Of a stretch of DNA of 64,000 bases, positions 33,601 through 44,064 are shown piece by piece. Position numbers and translations under genes: made by a program. The notes under the pieces were generated by a model, which had not been told where the DNA came from, made no database searches, and saw only the letters and a list, made by a program, of their open reading frames with translations. The number at the start of each line of letters is the position of its first letter. The first letter of the stretch is position 1. This DNA is from Macrostomum hystrix (lineage: Eukaryota > Platyhelminthes > Macrostomidae): positions 1,240,001 to 1,304,000 of the forward strand of contig CATNEN010000031.1 in NCBI GenBank assembly GCA_950097015.1. The letters run 5' to 3'.

Positions 33601-36600
33601 TCATGATGCCTTCAACTCCGAGCAAACTTCCCCTAATCCCTTCATCAGCTCAGTCATTTATCTCTGCATTCCGTCGTCCAAATAACCATTCAACCCCTCA
33701 TTCCTTCAACCCCTCATTCCTTCAACCCCTCATCCATTCAACCCTTTATCCATTCAACCCCTCATCCCTTCAACCCCTCATCCCTTCAACCCCTCATCCC
33801 TTCAACCCCTCATTCATTCAACCCCTCATCCATTCAACCCCTCATCCCTTCAACCCCTCATTCATTCAACCCCTCATCCCTTCAACCCCTCATCCATTCA
33901 ACCCCTCATCCCTTCAACCCCTCATCCATTCAACCCCTCATCCCTTCAACCCCTCATCCCTTCAACCCCTCATCCATTCAACCCCTCATCCCTTCAGCCT
34001 CACTGTTGGCCTGCGCTCCGGCCCCGCCGCCTCCGCCGCCAGACGCCTGCAGATTAGTTTTCGACTTTCGCCGCTTAAACGAATTCTTGTGGCTGCCACG
34101 TCGCCTAGTCGACGACCGATTGCGACTTTTTGGCGGCGTCTTGGTCACCCAGGAGGGCGGCAGAATGATTGACGCGTGCGGCCCGAAATTGCAGGATTCA
34201 TCGATGAGGTGCATCATGAAGCAGTTGATCTTGTTGTGGTAAGCCGCCTTGCACCAAGAGCACGCGATCGCAATCACCTCCTTGTTGTTGAAGGGGAACT
34301 TCTGCTGGAACGACTGGAAAGGTTATAGGCAACAATAGTTTGCTTGTCGGGCAGGCAATGAATGTTTTGGAAGGCCGGGGTCTGAGGTATTAACTAGAGT
34401 CTTGACAATAATCTGTTTATCATGGGATTATCTGTTTATCATGGGATTATCTGTTTATCATGGGATTATCTGTTTATCATGGGATTATCTGTTTATCATG
34501 GGATTATCTGTTTATTATGGGATTATCTGTTTATCATGGCATTATCTGTTTATCATGGCAATATCTGTTTATCATGGGATTATCTGTTTATCATGGGATT
34601 ATCTGTTTATCATGGGATTATCTGTTTACTATTGGATTATCTGTTTATCATTGGATTATCTGTTTATCATGGGATTATCTGTTTATCATGGTATTATCTG
34701 TTTATCATGGGATTATCTGTTTATCATTGGATTATTTGTTTATCATGAGATTATCTGTTTATCATTGGATTATCTGTTTATCATGGGATTATCTGTTTAT
34801 CATGGGATTATCTGTTTATCATTGGATTATCTGTTTATCATGAGATTATCTGTTTATCATGGGATTATCTTTTTATCATGGGATTATCTGTTTACTATTG
34901 GATTATCTGTTTACTATTGGATTATCTGTTTACTATTGGATTATCTGTTTATCATGGGATTATCTGTTTATCATTGGATTTTCTGGTTATCATGGGATTA
35001 TCTGTTTATCATGGGATTATCTGTTTATCATGGGATTATCTGTTTATCATGGGATTATCTTTTATCATGGGATTATCTGTTTATCATGGGATTATCTGTT
35101 TATCATGGGATTATCTGCTTATCATTGGATTATCTGTTTATCATTGGATTATCTGTTTATCATGGGATTATCTGTTTACTATTGGATTATCTGTTTACTA
35201 TTGGATTATCTGTTTATCATGGGATTATCTGTTTATCATTGGATTATCTGTTTATCATTGGATTATCTGTTTATCATTGGATTATCTGTTTATCATTGGA
35301 TTATCTGTTTATCATGGGATTATCTGTTTATCATGGGATTATCTGTTTACTATTGGATTATCTGTTTATCATTGGATTATCTGTTTATCATTGGATTATC
35401 TGTTTATCATGGGATTATCTGTTTATCATGGGATTATCTGTTTACTATTGGATTATCTGTTTATCATTGGATTATCTGTTTATCATGGGATTATCAGTTT
35501 ACTATTGGATTATCTATTCATTATAGTATTGCTTAATATGGGAGTGTTCTGTTTATTAAGATTTTAATCTTTTTATTATCGGACTGTCTGTTTACTATGG
35601 GATTTTATATTTAATATGGCATAGTCTGTTTATTATTAAAGTTTCTTTGAATGATGCCATTATGCATTATTCATTAACAGTAGATAGACTACATGGGTAT
35701 TTCAATTACCCACATTTTTTCCACGGTTTGGGAGCTGTCGTGAAGTAGGCATCGGGTATTTGAAATTCCTTGTGGTTTTTCCCCACGGGGAATGTAGCCT
35801 GGTCTTTTAGCTGTTACTCGTATCCATGGGATCATCTGCTTTTATAGGATTATTAGCAAACCAGGAAATTATCATTTTTCTTGGTCAAATATCTCGTATG
35901 TAAGAGTTCACACGGTGAGTTCACAGGGTTATGAAGAAACTTTTTGTACCTCGTATTTTTAATTAATTATTATCCATGATACGAGGCCTGATATTTCTAC
36001 TTACTCTGAGTCAGGTCTAGAATCTATAGAGCAGCTTTGCTCAGAGTGGCTCTAACCATTGTTAGCGTTCTATAATGAGTTTTTACCTTGCCGCACGCCT
36101 TGCATTTGCCCTCCTGCCGCCTGCGGTGTACCCAGTGATGCTTCGTAAACAGCTACAATGAAAGATTGAACAGAAAAATGATTTGTATCGATTTCAACTT
36201 GGACTGGTCAGTTCGGACTTTTGTTGGGCCATAAATCTTCTATGGCCTGGTCGTGACAGTTGCGACAGATTAGACGAAAAACTAACATCAAAGGAGCCGC
36301 CGCGTCTGCTCACCTCGCCCTGTCGGCCAGTCTCGCGGTATCCTTTGATGCCGCCTTCGCGAAAGGTTGGCTTGCAACGGAAAGCTATCTGCAATGAGGG
36401 TAGCAAATTTGAATTTTAGGCTGCATGTTAATAAATCGATATTTGCGAAATATGTCATCGATCAATATCAAAAGGTGGAGAAGGAAGATAGATAGGTAGA
36501 TAGCTTGTAGAAGAACATAAGCAGAGCAGCTTGACTGATATTTAGAAAAATACTGGTTGGTAAATAGGCAGGTATAGGAGCTATGCCGGTAAATTACTAG

Positions 36601-39600
36601 GCAGGTAGGTAGGTAGGCCGGTAGGTAGATAGGCAAGTAGGTAGATAGGCAGGTAGGTACATAGGCAAGTAGGTAGATAGGCAGGTAGGTACATAGGCAG
36701 GTGGGTAGATAGGCAGGTGGGTAGATAGGCAAGTAGGTAGATAGGCAGGTGGGTAGATAGGCAGGTGGGTAGATAGGCAGGTGGGTAGATAGGCAGGTGG
36801 GTAGATAGGCAGGTAGGTACATAGGCAGGTGGGTAGATAGGCAGGTAGGTAGATAGGCAGGTAGGTAGGTAGGCCGGTAGGTAGATAGGCAAGTAGGTAG
36901 ATAGGCAGGTAGGTACATAGGCAAGTAGGTAGATAGGCAGGTAGGTACATAGGCAAGTAGGTAGATAGGCAGGTAGGTACATAGGCAGGTGGGTAGATAG
37001 GCAGGTGGGTAGATAGGCAAGTAGGTAGATAGGCAGGTGGGTAGATAGGCAGGTGGGTAGATAGGCAGGTGGGTAGATAGGCAGATGGGTAGATAGGTAA
37101 GTAGGTAGATAGGCAGGTAGGTACATAGGCAGGTGGGTAGATAGGCAGGTGGGTAGATAGGCAGGTAGATAGATAGGCAGGTAAATAAGATAGGCAGGTA
37201 GATAAGATTAGATAGGCAGTTAGACAAAATATAAAAGTAGGTAGATGTGTACTGTAAGAGTGTAGGTGAGACGGATACGTAGGGCGGGCTGTTAAATAGT
37301 ATGGTAGGCTTAGCTAGGCTTAGCTAGGGGGAAATGAATTAATGTAGTACTATTTGCTAGAGAAAGTATACGAGCAATTACTGCATACTGATTGGTATTG
37401 GCAATAAATAGCACTATAGGATTGTAAATATTTATAGCTGCCAAAAAGCAGAATGTTTTGAGCGCCATTTCCAGCATAACTCTAGTTCTACACCTATTAG
37501 ATTAGCCAACTCCGCAGGGTAAGCATTACTTCGCAGCTTTGGCGGAACAAATATAGTCAAGTTTTTTGTTATTTCGGGATTCCGTCTCCCCGGCTTCCAT
37601 GGCTTCTGTTTCTCACACCTCGGGCTTCGGGGTTATTAGTTACGAGCGTAGTTACTATTGGCAGCCAAGAGTACAGTTGTAATGAGCTAGCAGCTAAAAG
37701 AAAAACAACGCGCCTTATGAGTTAGTGTTTCCTTTGGGGAAATATATCGTATTTTCGCACTGCTGTAGCCAATTTGATCTAAATCATGGCTCACTGCATT
37801 TAACACCGCCCACGCTAGCATAAATTGCATTCCTTGTGCTGAGAAATTTTAGTTAGAACAATGGAATTAGTGGGACAGAAGGAGTGGGAGACAAGGGGAT
37901 GGAGAGAATGGGAGATGGGGAGAAAGGGGGATTGGGAGAAAGGGAGATGGGGAGAAAGGGAGATGGGGAGAAAGGGAGATAGCGAGAAAGCAAGATGGGG
38001 AGAAAGGGAGATGGGTAGAAATGAAGATGGGGAGAAAGGGAGATGGGGAGACAGGGAGATATGGAGAAAGGGAGATGGGGAGAAAGGGAGATAGCGAGAA
38101 AGCAAGATGGGGAGAAAGGGAGATAGCGAGAAAGCAAGATGGGGAGAAAGGGAGATGGGTAGAAATGAAGATGGGGAGAAAGGGAGATGGGGAGACAGGG
38201 AGATAGGGAGAAAGGGAGATGGGGAGAAATTAAGATGGGGAGAAAGGGAGATAGGAAAGATGGCTTGATGGAGAAGGGAGATGGAGAAAGGGAGATGAAA
38301 TGACATCTTAATGGGAAATTTAATATTTTCCGTAAATAAAATGCCAACAAATTTATTGTTGACAATAGCTCCTATCGCTTAATTCCCAAGAAGCGCGTCA
38401 GTACGCTGCGTTAACAGCACAAACCTTTTCCAGTTGTTCAAAGCAGCCAGCATGGATGATTATCTTGCAGGTGGTGCACTTCTTCTTCGAGCCCGTCTTC
38501 TGCGAATAAGCGAGTGTCATCAGGGTTGCTGGGGTCCGGGATAAAGACGTGAGAAACAAACAGTTTTGAGAAGGCTCTATCGACTCACGCAGCAGTCGGA
38601 CTCGCCGACATAGCAGAAGTCGCCGCTGGCACCGGTGTCAATCCAGATGTGCTCACCGTTGACCGCTGAGTCCTGTGGGTTAGTCGTGCAATTTTGTTGA
38701 CTTTAATCTGTCTTTTGCAAACAGTTACACGGATAACTAGTGTGTTTTGAGGACCAGGTAGCTAATGAAGTGTGGGGGAACCAGGTAGCTAATGAAGTGT
38801 GGGGGAACCAGGTAGCTAATGAAGTGTGGGGGAACCAGGTAGCTAATGGAGTGTGGGGGAACCAGGTAGCTAATGAAGTGTGGGGGAACCAGGTAGCTAA
38901 TGGAGTGTGGGGGAACCAGGTAGCTAATGGAGTGTGGGGGAACCAGGTAGCTAATGAAGTGTGGGGGAACCAGGTAGCTAATGGAGTGTGGGGGAACCAG
39001 GTAGCTAATGAAGTGTGGGGGAACCAGGTAGCTAATGGAGTGTGGGGGAACCAGGTAGCTAATGGAGTGTGGGGGAACCAGGTAGCTAATGAAGTGTGGG
39101 GAACCAGGTAGCTAATGAAGTGGGAGAATGGAGTGTGAGGGAACCAGATTGTTTGGTGAACTGAAGAAATGCCTTGCTAAAATGTCTTGCTCAAAGACAA
39201 ATAAATTCACAGTGGAGTTAGGATTCGAACCCCCGCTCTAATCACTATGCTACATCCCATTTAGCTGTTTGAAATGACAATGAAAATGTTTTGAACTTAT
39301 AAAACAGAAAAGTATTATTTCCATAGAAAACTGTAAAAAGCCTTCGACTATCAACTTATCAGTGTAGAAGCTTTTGAAACAGAGCTGGTGCTTAATGCAA
39401 GATGTTGGTGTTAGGGTAGGGCATGCATGTAGCAGCGCGTGTGTTTCACACCCACTTTTTGGACACATCTGTTTATGCGTTGCCCAACCTGATGGCTGGC
39501 AACATGCGAAATAAAACAGACTAGTTAGCAACTTTCCTATCACACGGGCTAGATCCATGCAACCGCCAACTATAACTTATGTGTTTACATAATTGTTGTT

Positions 39601-41088
39601 CAGTTAGTTGACTAAGATAAAAGCTTTGCATTTGTGCCACACAGTCGCAGTTTTCGGCCCTAATTGATTACAATCTTAGACTTGCTCTACACCCCCAAAA
39701 GCTTAAGTTAGACAAGTTTACTATAAAATCCATTTTGCCACCTGTTTAGCGCCTCGAGTCAATAAGATAAGAATATTAGTCAGCCAGCGAACTCGTGTGA
39801 ATCATAGGTAAGTCTCCAATCTTCACTGGTGTGCTCGAATTCGAGTGTAGAAGAAGCATTTTATTTTGTTGCTGTTTTAACACTTCAAATGCGAATTGTT
39901 TTTTACCCTTCCACCTTTAACTTGCGGACTAAGCTTAACTGTCAGCTTATCGCTAATGCTGTGCTCAGTCGTCTCAACTGTCTCTAGAAACTTCATAGGC
40001 CTTGTGTGACTCGATTAATCTAGCATTATCTACTAGACTGCCGTCTGTCCTAACTGAGCAAACATTGGATGTAACTGAGCAGTGCCTATACAATATAGCA
40101 GTCAAAATGTGATCTTCAAAGCTACACTATATAGCTATGCCAACCTATTTATTGATTGCGAAAGCCAGAATTCACTGTAGCATAGCTGCCCGTGAGCGGT
40201 AGGGAAAGACAAGAGGAGGGACTCCGTTAGATTAGATAGCGATACGCTCTCCGGGCCAGAGCATAAATCCGAGCCAGTTGGCACCGAGACTCGGCACCCG
40301 AAACCCGCGACTCGAATTGCAGCAGAAACGCCCCTAGACTATTTGTCGAAACGCAACCAAGATGTCTGCAGGAGGATTCGCCGGCAAGTGGAAGCTGAAG
40401 GACTCGCAGAACTTCGACGAGTACATGAAGGCCCTGGGTGTCGGCCTGGTGATGCGGACAGCCGGAGCCACCGCCAAGCCCGTCCAGGAGATCAGCGAGG
40501 CGAACGGCCAGTGGACCATCAAGACCGTCTCCACCTTCAAGTCGGCTGAGGTCACTTTCACTCTGGGCCAGCCCTTCGATGAGACCACCGCCGATGGACG
40601 GCAGGTCAAGTCCACCATCCGCCTCGAGGGCAACCGCCTGATTCACGAGCAGAAGGGTGAAACGGACTCCACCATCATCAGGGAGCTGGAGGCCGATGGC
40701 AAGCACTTCACAATGACCCTGGAGGCCAAGGGTGTCGTCTGCACCAGGAAGTACGAGAAGGATGACTGAACGGGCCTTCAACCAGCATGGATTGTGCAAT
40801 GGCATTGATTAACTCAGCCAGTCATTTAAATTGTTTTCTAAAGCAGACAATATTTGAACCAATCATCAGCATCTAATTATAAGGAAGCTTTATACTTCCA
40901 GTGCTCAGGCAACTGATGCAACTCTGTCATTGCTAATAATAGCGAAATAAAACGTACTAGTTTAGCGAATTTCCTATCACAAGTAGGCCCTTCTTTCTGA
41001 ATGGCTAGTTATTCAATTTTGCTTTTTATCGATTTTTCGTTCGATCTTGATGCTCACCGACCAGTCGACTGAGGTTTTCCAAGACTTC

Positions 41089-41139
<51 letters not shown>

Positions 41140-43440
41140 TCATCAGCGTGCTGATAGCCCGGGTGCAAGAAGCACAACTGGGAGTTCTGAGCTGGGCCCG
41201 AAGTTGCGCCAGAGTTTGCTCGACTACTGAAATGGGAAACGACGTTTTTTATATCAATAAAATACCAGCCAGTTACTAACCAAAATACGTACATTGAATA
41301 CCGAATGCCTAATGTATGGAAAAATATAATACTATATTATATATTATAATATAATATAGTACATTGTAGAAATAGTCTCGATACTTAGATAATAATTAAA
41401 AAATTACAATTCGTTGTTTGTAACAAAAAAACAAAAACAACTGTTCAGGCGATTCGACTGGAGTCTCCTTCGGAGGGGTTTCCGTTTTTTGAAGCTACAC
41501 AAAAAGTTCATTGTCATTTTCCATTCCAAACCAAACTATTTTGAATTGAAAAGATACTCGTATGTAATTTGCATTTATTGAAGAAGCCCGCGGATAAAAA
41601 ATATTTTTATTTCACTCTCTCAGAAAGCGAAAAAGCATTTTTCTTTACTACTTATTGCTTAGCAATGCTTTGTACCGAATCATAGTATCCAGTTCAGGTT
41701 TGAAATAAAACCCATACAACATACTGCAGCCTAAATCTATATCTTATGGGAAGTTATGCATAAGTCTTAATGGACTTGTTCTATCAATTGTCAAATAAAA
41801 TACTCGTTAATTAATTATCCTCTTTAACCTGACCAGGTAGTTATCCTATAACCTGACCAGATAGTTATCCTATAACCTGACCAGGTAATTATCCTATAAC
41901 CTGACCAGGTAGTTATCCTATAACCTGACCAGGTAGTTATCCTATAACCTGACCGGGTAGTTATCCTATAACCTGACCAGGTAGTTATCCTATAACCTGA
42001 CCAGGTAATTATCCTATAACCTGACCAGGTAATTATCCTATAACCTGACCAGGTAGTTATCCTATAACCTGACCAGGTAATAATCCTATAACCTGACCAG
42101 GTAGTTATCCTATAACCTGACCAGATAGTTATCCTAAAACCTGACCAGGTAGTTATCCTATAACCTGACCAGGTAATTATCCTATAACCTGACCAGGTAG
42201 TTATCCTATAACCTGACCAGGTAGTTATCCTATAACCTGACCAGGTAATTATCCTATAACCTGACCAGGTAGTTATCCTATAACCTGACCAGGTAGTTAT
42301 CCTATAACCTGACCAGCTAATTATCCTATAACCTGACCGGGTAATTATCCTATAACCTGACCAGGTAATTATCCTATAACCTGACCAGGTAGTTATCCTA
42401 TAACCTGACCAGGTAGTTATCCTATAACCTGACCAGGTAATTATTCTATAACCTGACCAGGTAGTTATCCTATAACCTGACCAGCTAATTATGCTCTAAC
42501 CTGACCAGCTAATTATCCTCTATCCTAGCCTAATAGTTACACTCTAACCTCTACTGTTATTTTTACTCAAATCAAAGTTTCGGTTTGAGCCAGCAATCCG
42601 GCTGCGGTCGGACTCACTACCCGGGCTCAGCGTTTCGCGTAGTGTGCCGATTGCAGGTGGCCACATCGATTGAGGAGGCGCGTTGCTTCGCGCCCCCGGC
42701 GGAATCGACATCGAGGCAGCCCGTCTCTCGCTGCCTGACAGCGCAACAGGAGCTAGTGACAGCGTCTGTGGCGGGTCGCCGCCAGCTGGCCTCGTCCAAG
42801 GAGCCGGTGCGGCAGCCGACTGGCGGGCAGTTGAAGGCGCCGGGAACCTGGAGGAAGTTTCCAGAGGCTGTCGGAGCAGCGACAGCCGCTGTGCATTTGA
42901 CCCGTCGACTATCTTCCGTGGCGTCGTCGGACGATAAGAATAGCGAGTCGGAGGAGGTTCTGGAGCCGCCGGAAGCCTTGGCGGCATCCTCTAGGTAGGC
43001 GCAGTGGACGCAAACCTTTGGCAGTTCGAGCGAACGGCCGCGCTTCCGACCCAATCCTGTGGGCAAGGTGAGTCGATTGAAGATTCCGCTGCCGCTGCTG
43101 CCGCTACCGCTTCGAACTCCAGAGCTGCCGCCGCCGTTGCCCCCGCCGCTGACGCTGCAGCTGCAGCGTCCGTCGCCGCCTTTTGCGGCCTCTGACGAGC
43201 TTGGCGACGCAGACTCCTCAAGGCAGGCCACATCGTAGCTATTCGAGCGGTGCTTCGAGCTGCTGTACGTGTTACTCAAGTCCAGCCTCGATGTCTCATC
43301 GAGACTCGGTGACGGCTGCTCCGCTTGTCCGCTAGCTGCCGACAAACCTTCCGACTGGAGATGGTCGACGGAGGCTCCCAGTGCGCAGGGCGCAGCCGGC
43401 TCCACCACGATTGGAATGAGCTGACGGCATGACGCCTCTG

Positions 43441-43487
<47 letters not shown>

Positions 43488-43531
43488 TTCTGCTTGCTTG
43501 GGGACCACTGGCAAAGACCCTTGAATGGCAT
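18699..43531 (-). CDS. DGKZ-like: Diacylglycerol kinase, zeta/iota type (2 C1, catalytic, ankyrin repeats, PDZ ligand)
   Basis: Phosphorylates diacylglycerol to phosphatidic acid, ending DAG signalling. Exons (minus order): 43531-42618, 41226-41058, 38672-38589, 38499-38425, 36388-36314, 36152-36087, 34313-34004, 33282-32829, 30487-30294, 29882-29827, 29405-29343, 27237-27052, 26658-26572, 25595-25483, 25385-25377, 23594-23458, 22611-22532, 22456-22393, 22032-21762, 20366-20110, 19464-19264, 18751-18699. All phases agree; total 3918 bp, 1305 residues. Domains: low-complexity N-terminus with two polyQ runs (1-355); C1 at about 369-420 and 444-502; a basic MARCKS-like segment (SFKRRKSK) at about 525-555; catalytic core from about 593 with GGDGT and [16 protein letters not shown]; accessory domain to about 930; ankyrin repeats at about 1180-1285; C-terminal ETAV. 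This domain order is that of mammalian DGK zeta/iota and fly rdgA. The start is the first ATG of exon 1; further 5' non-coding exons are possible. Confidence 0.93.
18815..19263 (-). repeat. 38-bp minisatellite in register with the DGK last-intron donor
   Basis: On the DGK strand each unit starts GTGAGCAGTGATCCTC. The sequence directly after exon 19264 (GTGAGCACAGCGATCCTC) is a diverged unit of the same kind, so the array begins at the splice donor. About 11-12 units, most of the 512-bp intron. Confidence 0.93.
19550..19905. repeat. 17-bp minisatellite, about 20 copies, DGK intron
   Basis: Unit CAACACCCACCTCACTC on the plus strand, with variants. The same 17-bp family occurs in two further introns of the gene. 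Confidence 0.93.
20445..21300. other. DGK intron DNA without recognisable genes
   Basis: Intron 20367-21761 outside its array. A/T-rich, with short open frames only and no domain match that I recognise. Confidence 0.5.
21305..21490. repeat. 17-bp minisatellite, about 10 copies, DGK intron
   Basis: Unit AACACCCACCTCACTTT, a variant of the array at 19550 in the same orientation, in the adjacent intron 20367-21761. Confidence 0.92.
22035..22215. repeat. 17-bp minisatellite, about 10 copies, merging into a DGK acceptor
   Basis: Unit GTGTGGAGTGAGGTGGG on the plus strand, the reverse complement of the 17-bp family in the two neighbouring introns. On the DGK strand the last unit (CCTCACTCCGCAG) supplies the acceptor of exon 22032. 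Confidence 0.93.
22625..23457. other. DGK intron without tandem array
   Basis: Intron 22612-23457. No repeat array and no convincing coding segment seen. It is one of the few long introns of the gene without a minisatellite. Confidence 0.5.
23630..25038. repeat. 21-bp minisatellite, about 67 copies, DGK intron
   Basis: Unit CTGTTAGACACAGTATCCAA plus one base. It runs up to about 35 bp from the acceptor of exon 23594. A 484-residue open frame on the minus strand is only the 7-codon unit repeated. Confidence 0.97.
25377..25385 (-). CDS. Candidate 9-nt microexon of the DGK gene
   Basis: Nine bases lie between a good acceptor (ATTTCAG) and a perfect donor (GTAAGT) on the DGK strand. Inclusion changes the junction from ...IAD-SDYG to ...IADMSIDSDYG and keeps the frame; skipping also keeps the frame. 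It falls in the poorly conserved linker before the [16 protein letters not shown] block. It may be constitutive or alternative; the sequence alone cannot say. Confidence 0.55.
25622..26366. repeat. 22-bp minisatellite, about 33 copies, DGK intron
   Basis: Unit core GAATCAATCATCCTCAGGGC, decaying at its right end. It abuts the acceptor side of intron 25596-26571. Confidence 0.95.
27285..29338. repeat. 21-bp minisatellite, about 97 copies, DGK intron
   Basis: Unit AGTGTTAGACATGAGTACTC plus one base, with ATGAG/CAGGAG and TACT/TGCT/TGTT variants mixed. It begins essentially at the donor of exon 29343. Three frames stay open for about 2 kb because of the period. Confidence 0.97.
30062..30293. 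repeat. 36-bp minisatellite, about 6 copies, DGK intron
   Basis: Unit core GGACAGTGGGTGGATGGGGT joined to GTAGGTAGGTA. On the DGK strand it starts about five bases after the donor of exon 30294. Confidence 0.93.
30590..31990. repeat. 23-bp minisatellite, about 61 copies, DGK intron
   Basis: Unit core CTGAAGGCCTGTCCACCCTA with CCAAACC, CTAACTC and CTCAACA variants. The variants come in repeating blocks (for example 31770-31990), indicating multi-unit duplication. Confidence 0.97.
32345..32818. repeat. 23-bp minisatellite, about 20 copies, beside a DGK donor
   Basis: Unit core GAGAGTGACAGTCATGCAGG. On the DGK strand the sequence right after the donor of exon 32829 (GTGAGACTGCTAACAC) aligns as a diverged unit. 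It shares the intron, but not its sequence, with the array at 30590. Confidence 0.94.
33345..33600. repeat. 16-bp minisatellite, about 16 copies, DGK intron
   Basis: Unit CAACCCTTCATTTCTA. It lies at the acceptor side of intron 33283-34003. Confidence 0.94.
33690..34003. repeat. 15-bp minisatellite, about 20 copies, running into a DGK donor
   Basis: Unit TTCAACCCCTCATCC. On the DGK strand the intron opens GTGAGGCTGAAGG and continues into ATGAGGGGTTGAAGG units, so the donor looks like a diverged unit. Confidence 0.94.
34405..35545. repeat. 19-bp minisatellite, about 60 copies, DGK intron
   Basis: Unit GGGATTATCTGTTTATCAT, with ATTGG and CTATTGG variants. The array fills most of intron 34314-36086; the remainder up to 36086 is A/T-rich and without a gene. 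Confidence 0.97.
36597..37220. repeat. 16-bp minisatellite, about 38 copies, DGK intron
   Basis: Unit ATAGGCAGGTGGGTAG and GTAGGTA variants. First of two unrelated arrays in intron 36389-38424. Confidence 0.95.
37230..37870. other. DGK intron DNA between two arrays
   Basis: Unique A/T-rich sequence with a short GCTTAGCTAG direct repeat near 37310. No gene seen. Confidence 0.5.
37890..38292. repeat. 16-bp purine-rich minisatellite, about 25 copies, DGK intron
   Basis: Unit GAAAGGGAGATGGGGA. Nearly pure purine on the plus strand and so able to form triplex or similar structures. It has the same period as, but no sequence likeness to, the array at 36597. Confidence 0.94.
38750..39130. repeat. 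27-bp minisatellite, about 14 copies, DGK intron
   Basis: Unit core CCAGGTAGCTAATGAAGTGT. It lies 80 bp from the acceptor of exon 38672 and is followed by a SINE relic. The nested FABP gene is in the same intron. Confidence 0.95.
39160..39262 (-). mobile_element. Truncated, diverged SINE relic
   Basis: On the minus strand a shortened tRNA head (GATTAGAGC joined almost directly to GGGGGTTCGAATCC) is followed by the start of the same SINE body (AGCAAGACATTTTAGCAAGG). The segment between A and B boxes is deleted and the tail is missing. It abuts the end of the 27-bp array in a DGK intron. Confidence 0.6.
40261..40267 (+). promoter_or_regulatory. TATA-like element of the FABP gene
   Basis: GCATAAA, about 100 bp upstream of the FABP ATG. 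The same heptamer sits at nearly the same distance in both ependymin-like copies. Confidence 0.4.
40362..40769 (+). CDS. FABP: Fatty-acid-binding protein (intracellular lipid-binding protein), intronless
   Basis: A 135-residue FABP/CRABP-family beta-barrel, a cytosolic carrier of fatty acids or retinoids. The signature start [20 protein letters not shown] matches the family's first strand and helix-turn-helix lid. The C-terminal CTRKYE has the R-x-Y pair that binds the ligand carboxylate. Length equals the family norm (130-135). Most animal FABP genes have four exons; this one has none interrupted, so it could be an old retrocopy that stayed functional, or an intron-loss lineage. The coding sequence is intact and GC-rich compared with its surroundings. 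It lies inside DGK intron 38673-41057 on the opposite strand and has its own TATA-like element and poly(A) signal. Confidence 0.93.
   Translation: MSAGGFAGKWKLKDSQNFDEYMKALGVGLVMRTAGATAKPVQEISEANGQWTIKTVSTFKSAEVTFTLGQPFDETTADGRQVKSTIRLEGNRLIHEQKGETDSTIIRELEADGKHFTMTLEAKGVVCTRKYEKDD
40946..40951 (+). terminator. Poly(A) signal of the FABP gene
   Basis: AATAAA 177 bp downstream of the FABP stop codon, on the coding strand. Confidence 0.6.
41240..41820. other. DGK intron DNA, A/T-rich
   Basis: Between exon 41226 and the 24-bp array. Long A/T runs; no gene or repeat family seen. Confidence 0.5.
41822..42540. repeat. 24-bp minisatellite, about 30 copies, DGK intron 1
   Basis: Unit core CCTGACCAGGTAGTTATCCT. 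It starts about 75 bp after the donor of exon 42618. Confidence 0.96.
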
Positions 43532-44060
43532 GTCTATCGCTGGGTCGCTGTGGCCCCTATCCCAGTTGAGCTTTCCGGGAACTGCTTGACATTTATAGTC
43601 TCGCCTTAGCCATTTAAGGCCACCTGCTAGAGATCTCGCGACACGCTGCGGCCTAGTTGGGATTGACCCATGGAGGGGGCTGGGGTGGCACTGTCCAGTG
43701 GGATCTCAGATAAGGAAGCTGCCCGCTTTCCTGTTGTCTGCTTCCCCTAGGAATTGATTTGGATAGCGAAGGGGATTCGTCACGTTGCCCATTGGGCGAG
43801 CTAGAAGTGACTAGGCTGCGTAGGGAAAATGAGCGCGGAGACCAGGCGGAGTGACACTTAAGCAGCGAAGGAAAACTGCCTGACAGTCTCCCAGAATGCT
43901 AACAAGATGAGATGGGAAATTAATTTTTCCGCCCGTGTCTTGATGGCAAAGATGAATCATAGAGGAGTTGGACTTAACTTATCAGAACGGGATTGTATCG
44001 CCTGGGATGGCGTGAATATTTTACTTGGCATTCCAAAATTCCCATTCTAAAATCACAAAT
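43532..44060. other. Region upstream of the DGK start
   Basis: No gene seen. On the minus strand CTATAAATG lies about 60-70 bp before the DGK ATG and could be a TATA element. A GCCACAG motif just before the ATG could equally be a splice or trans-splice acceptor. Neither is proven. Confidence 0.35.
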
Positions 44061-44064
44061 CGGA

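Noticed and set aside
40227-40805. 192-codon minus-strand open frame
   Set aside because: Antisense shadow of the FABP coding sequence.
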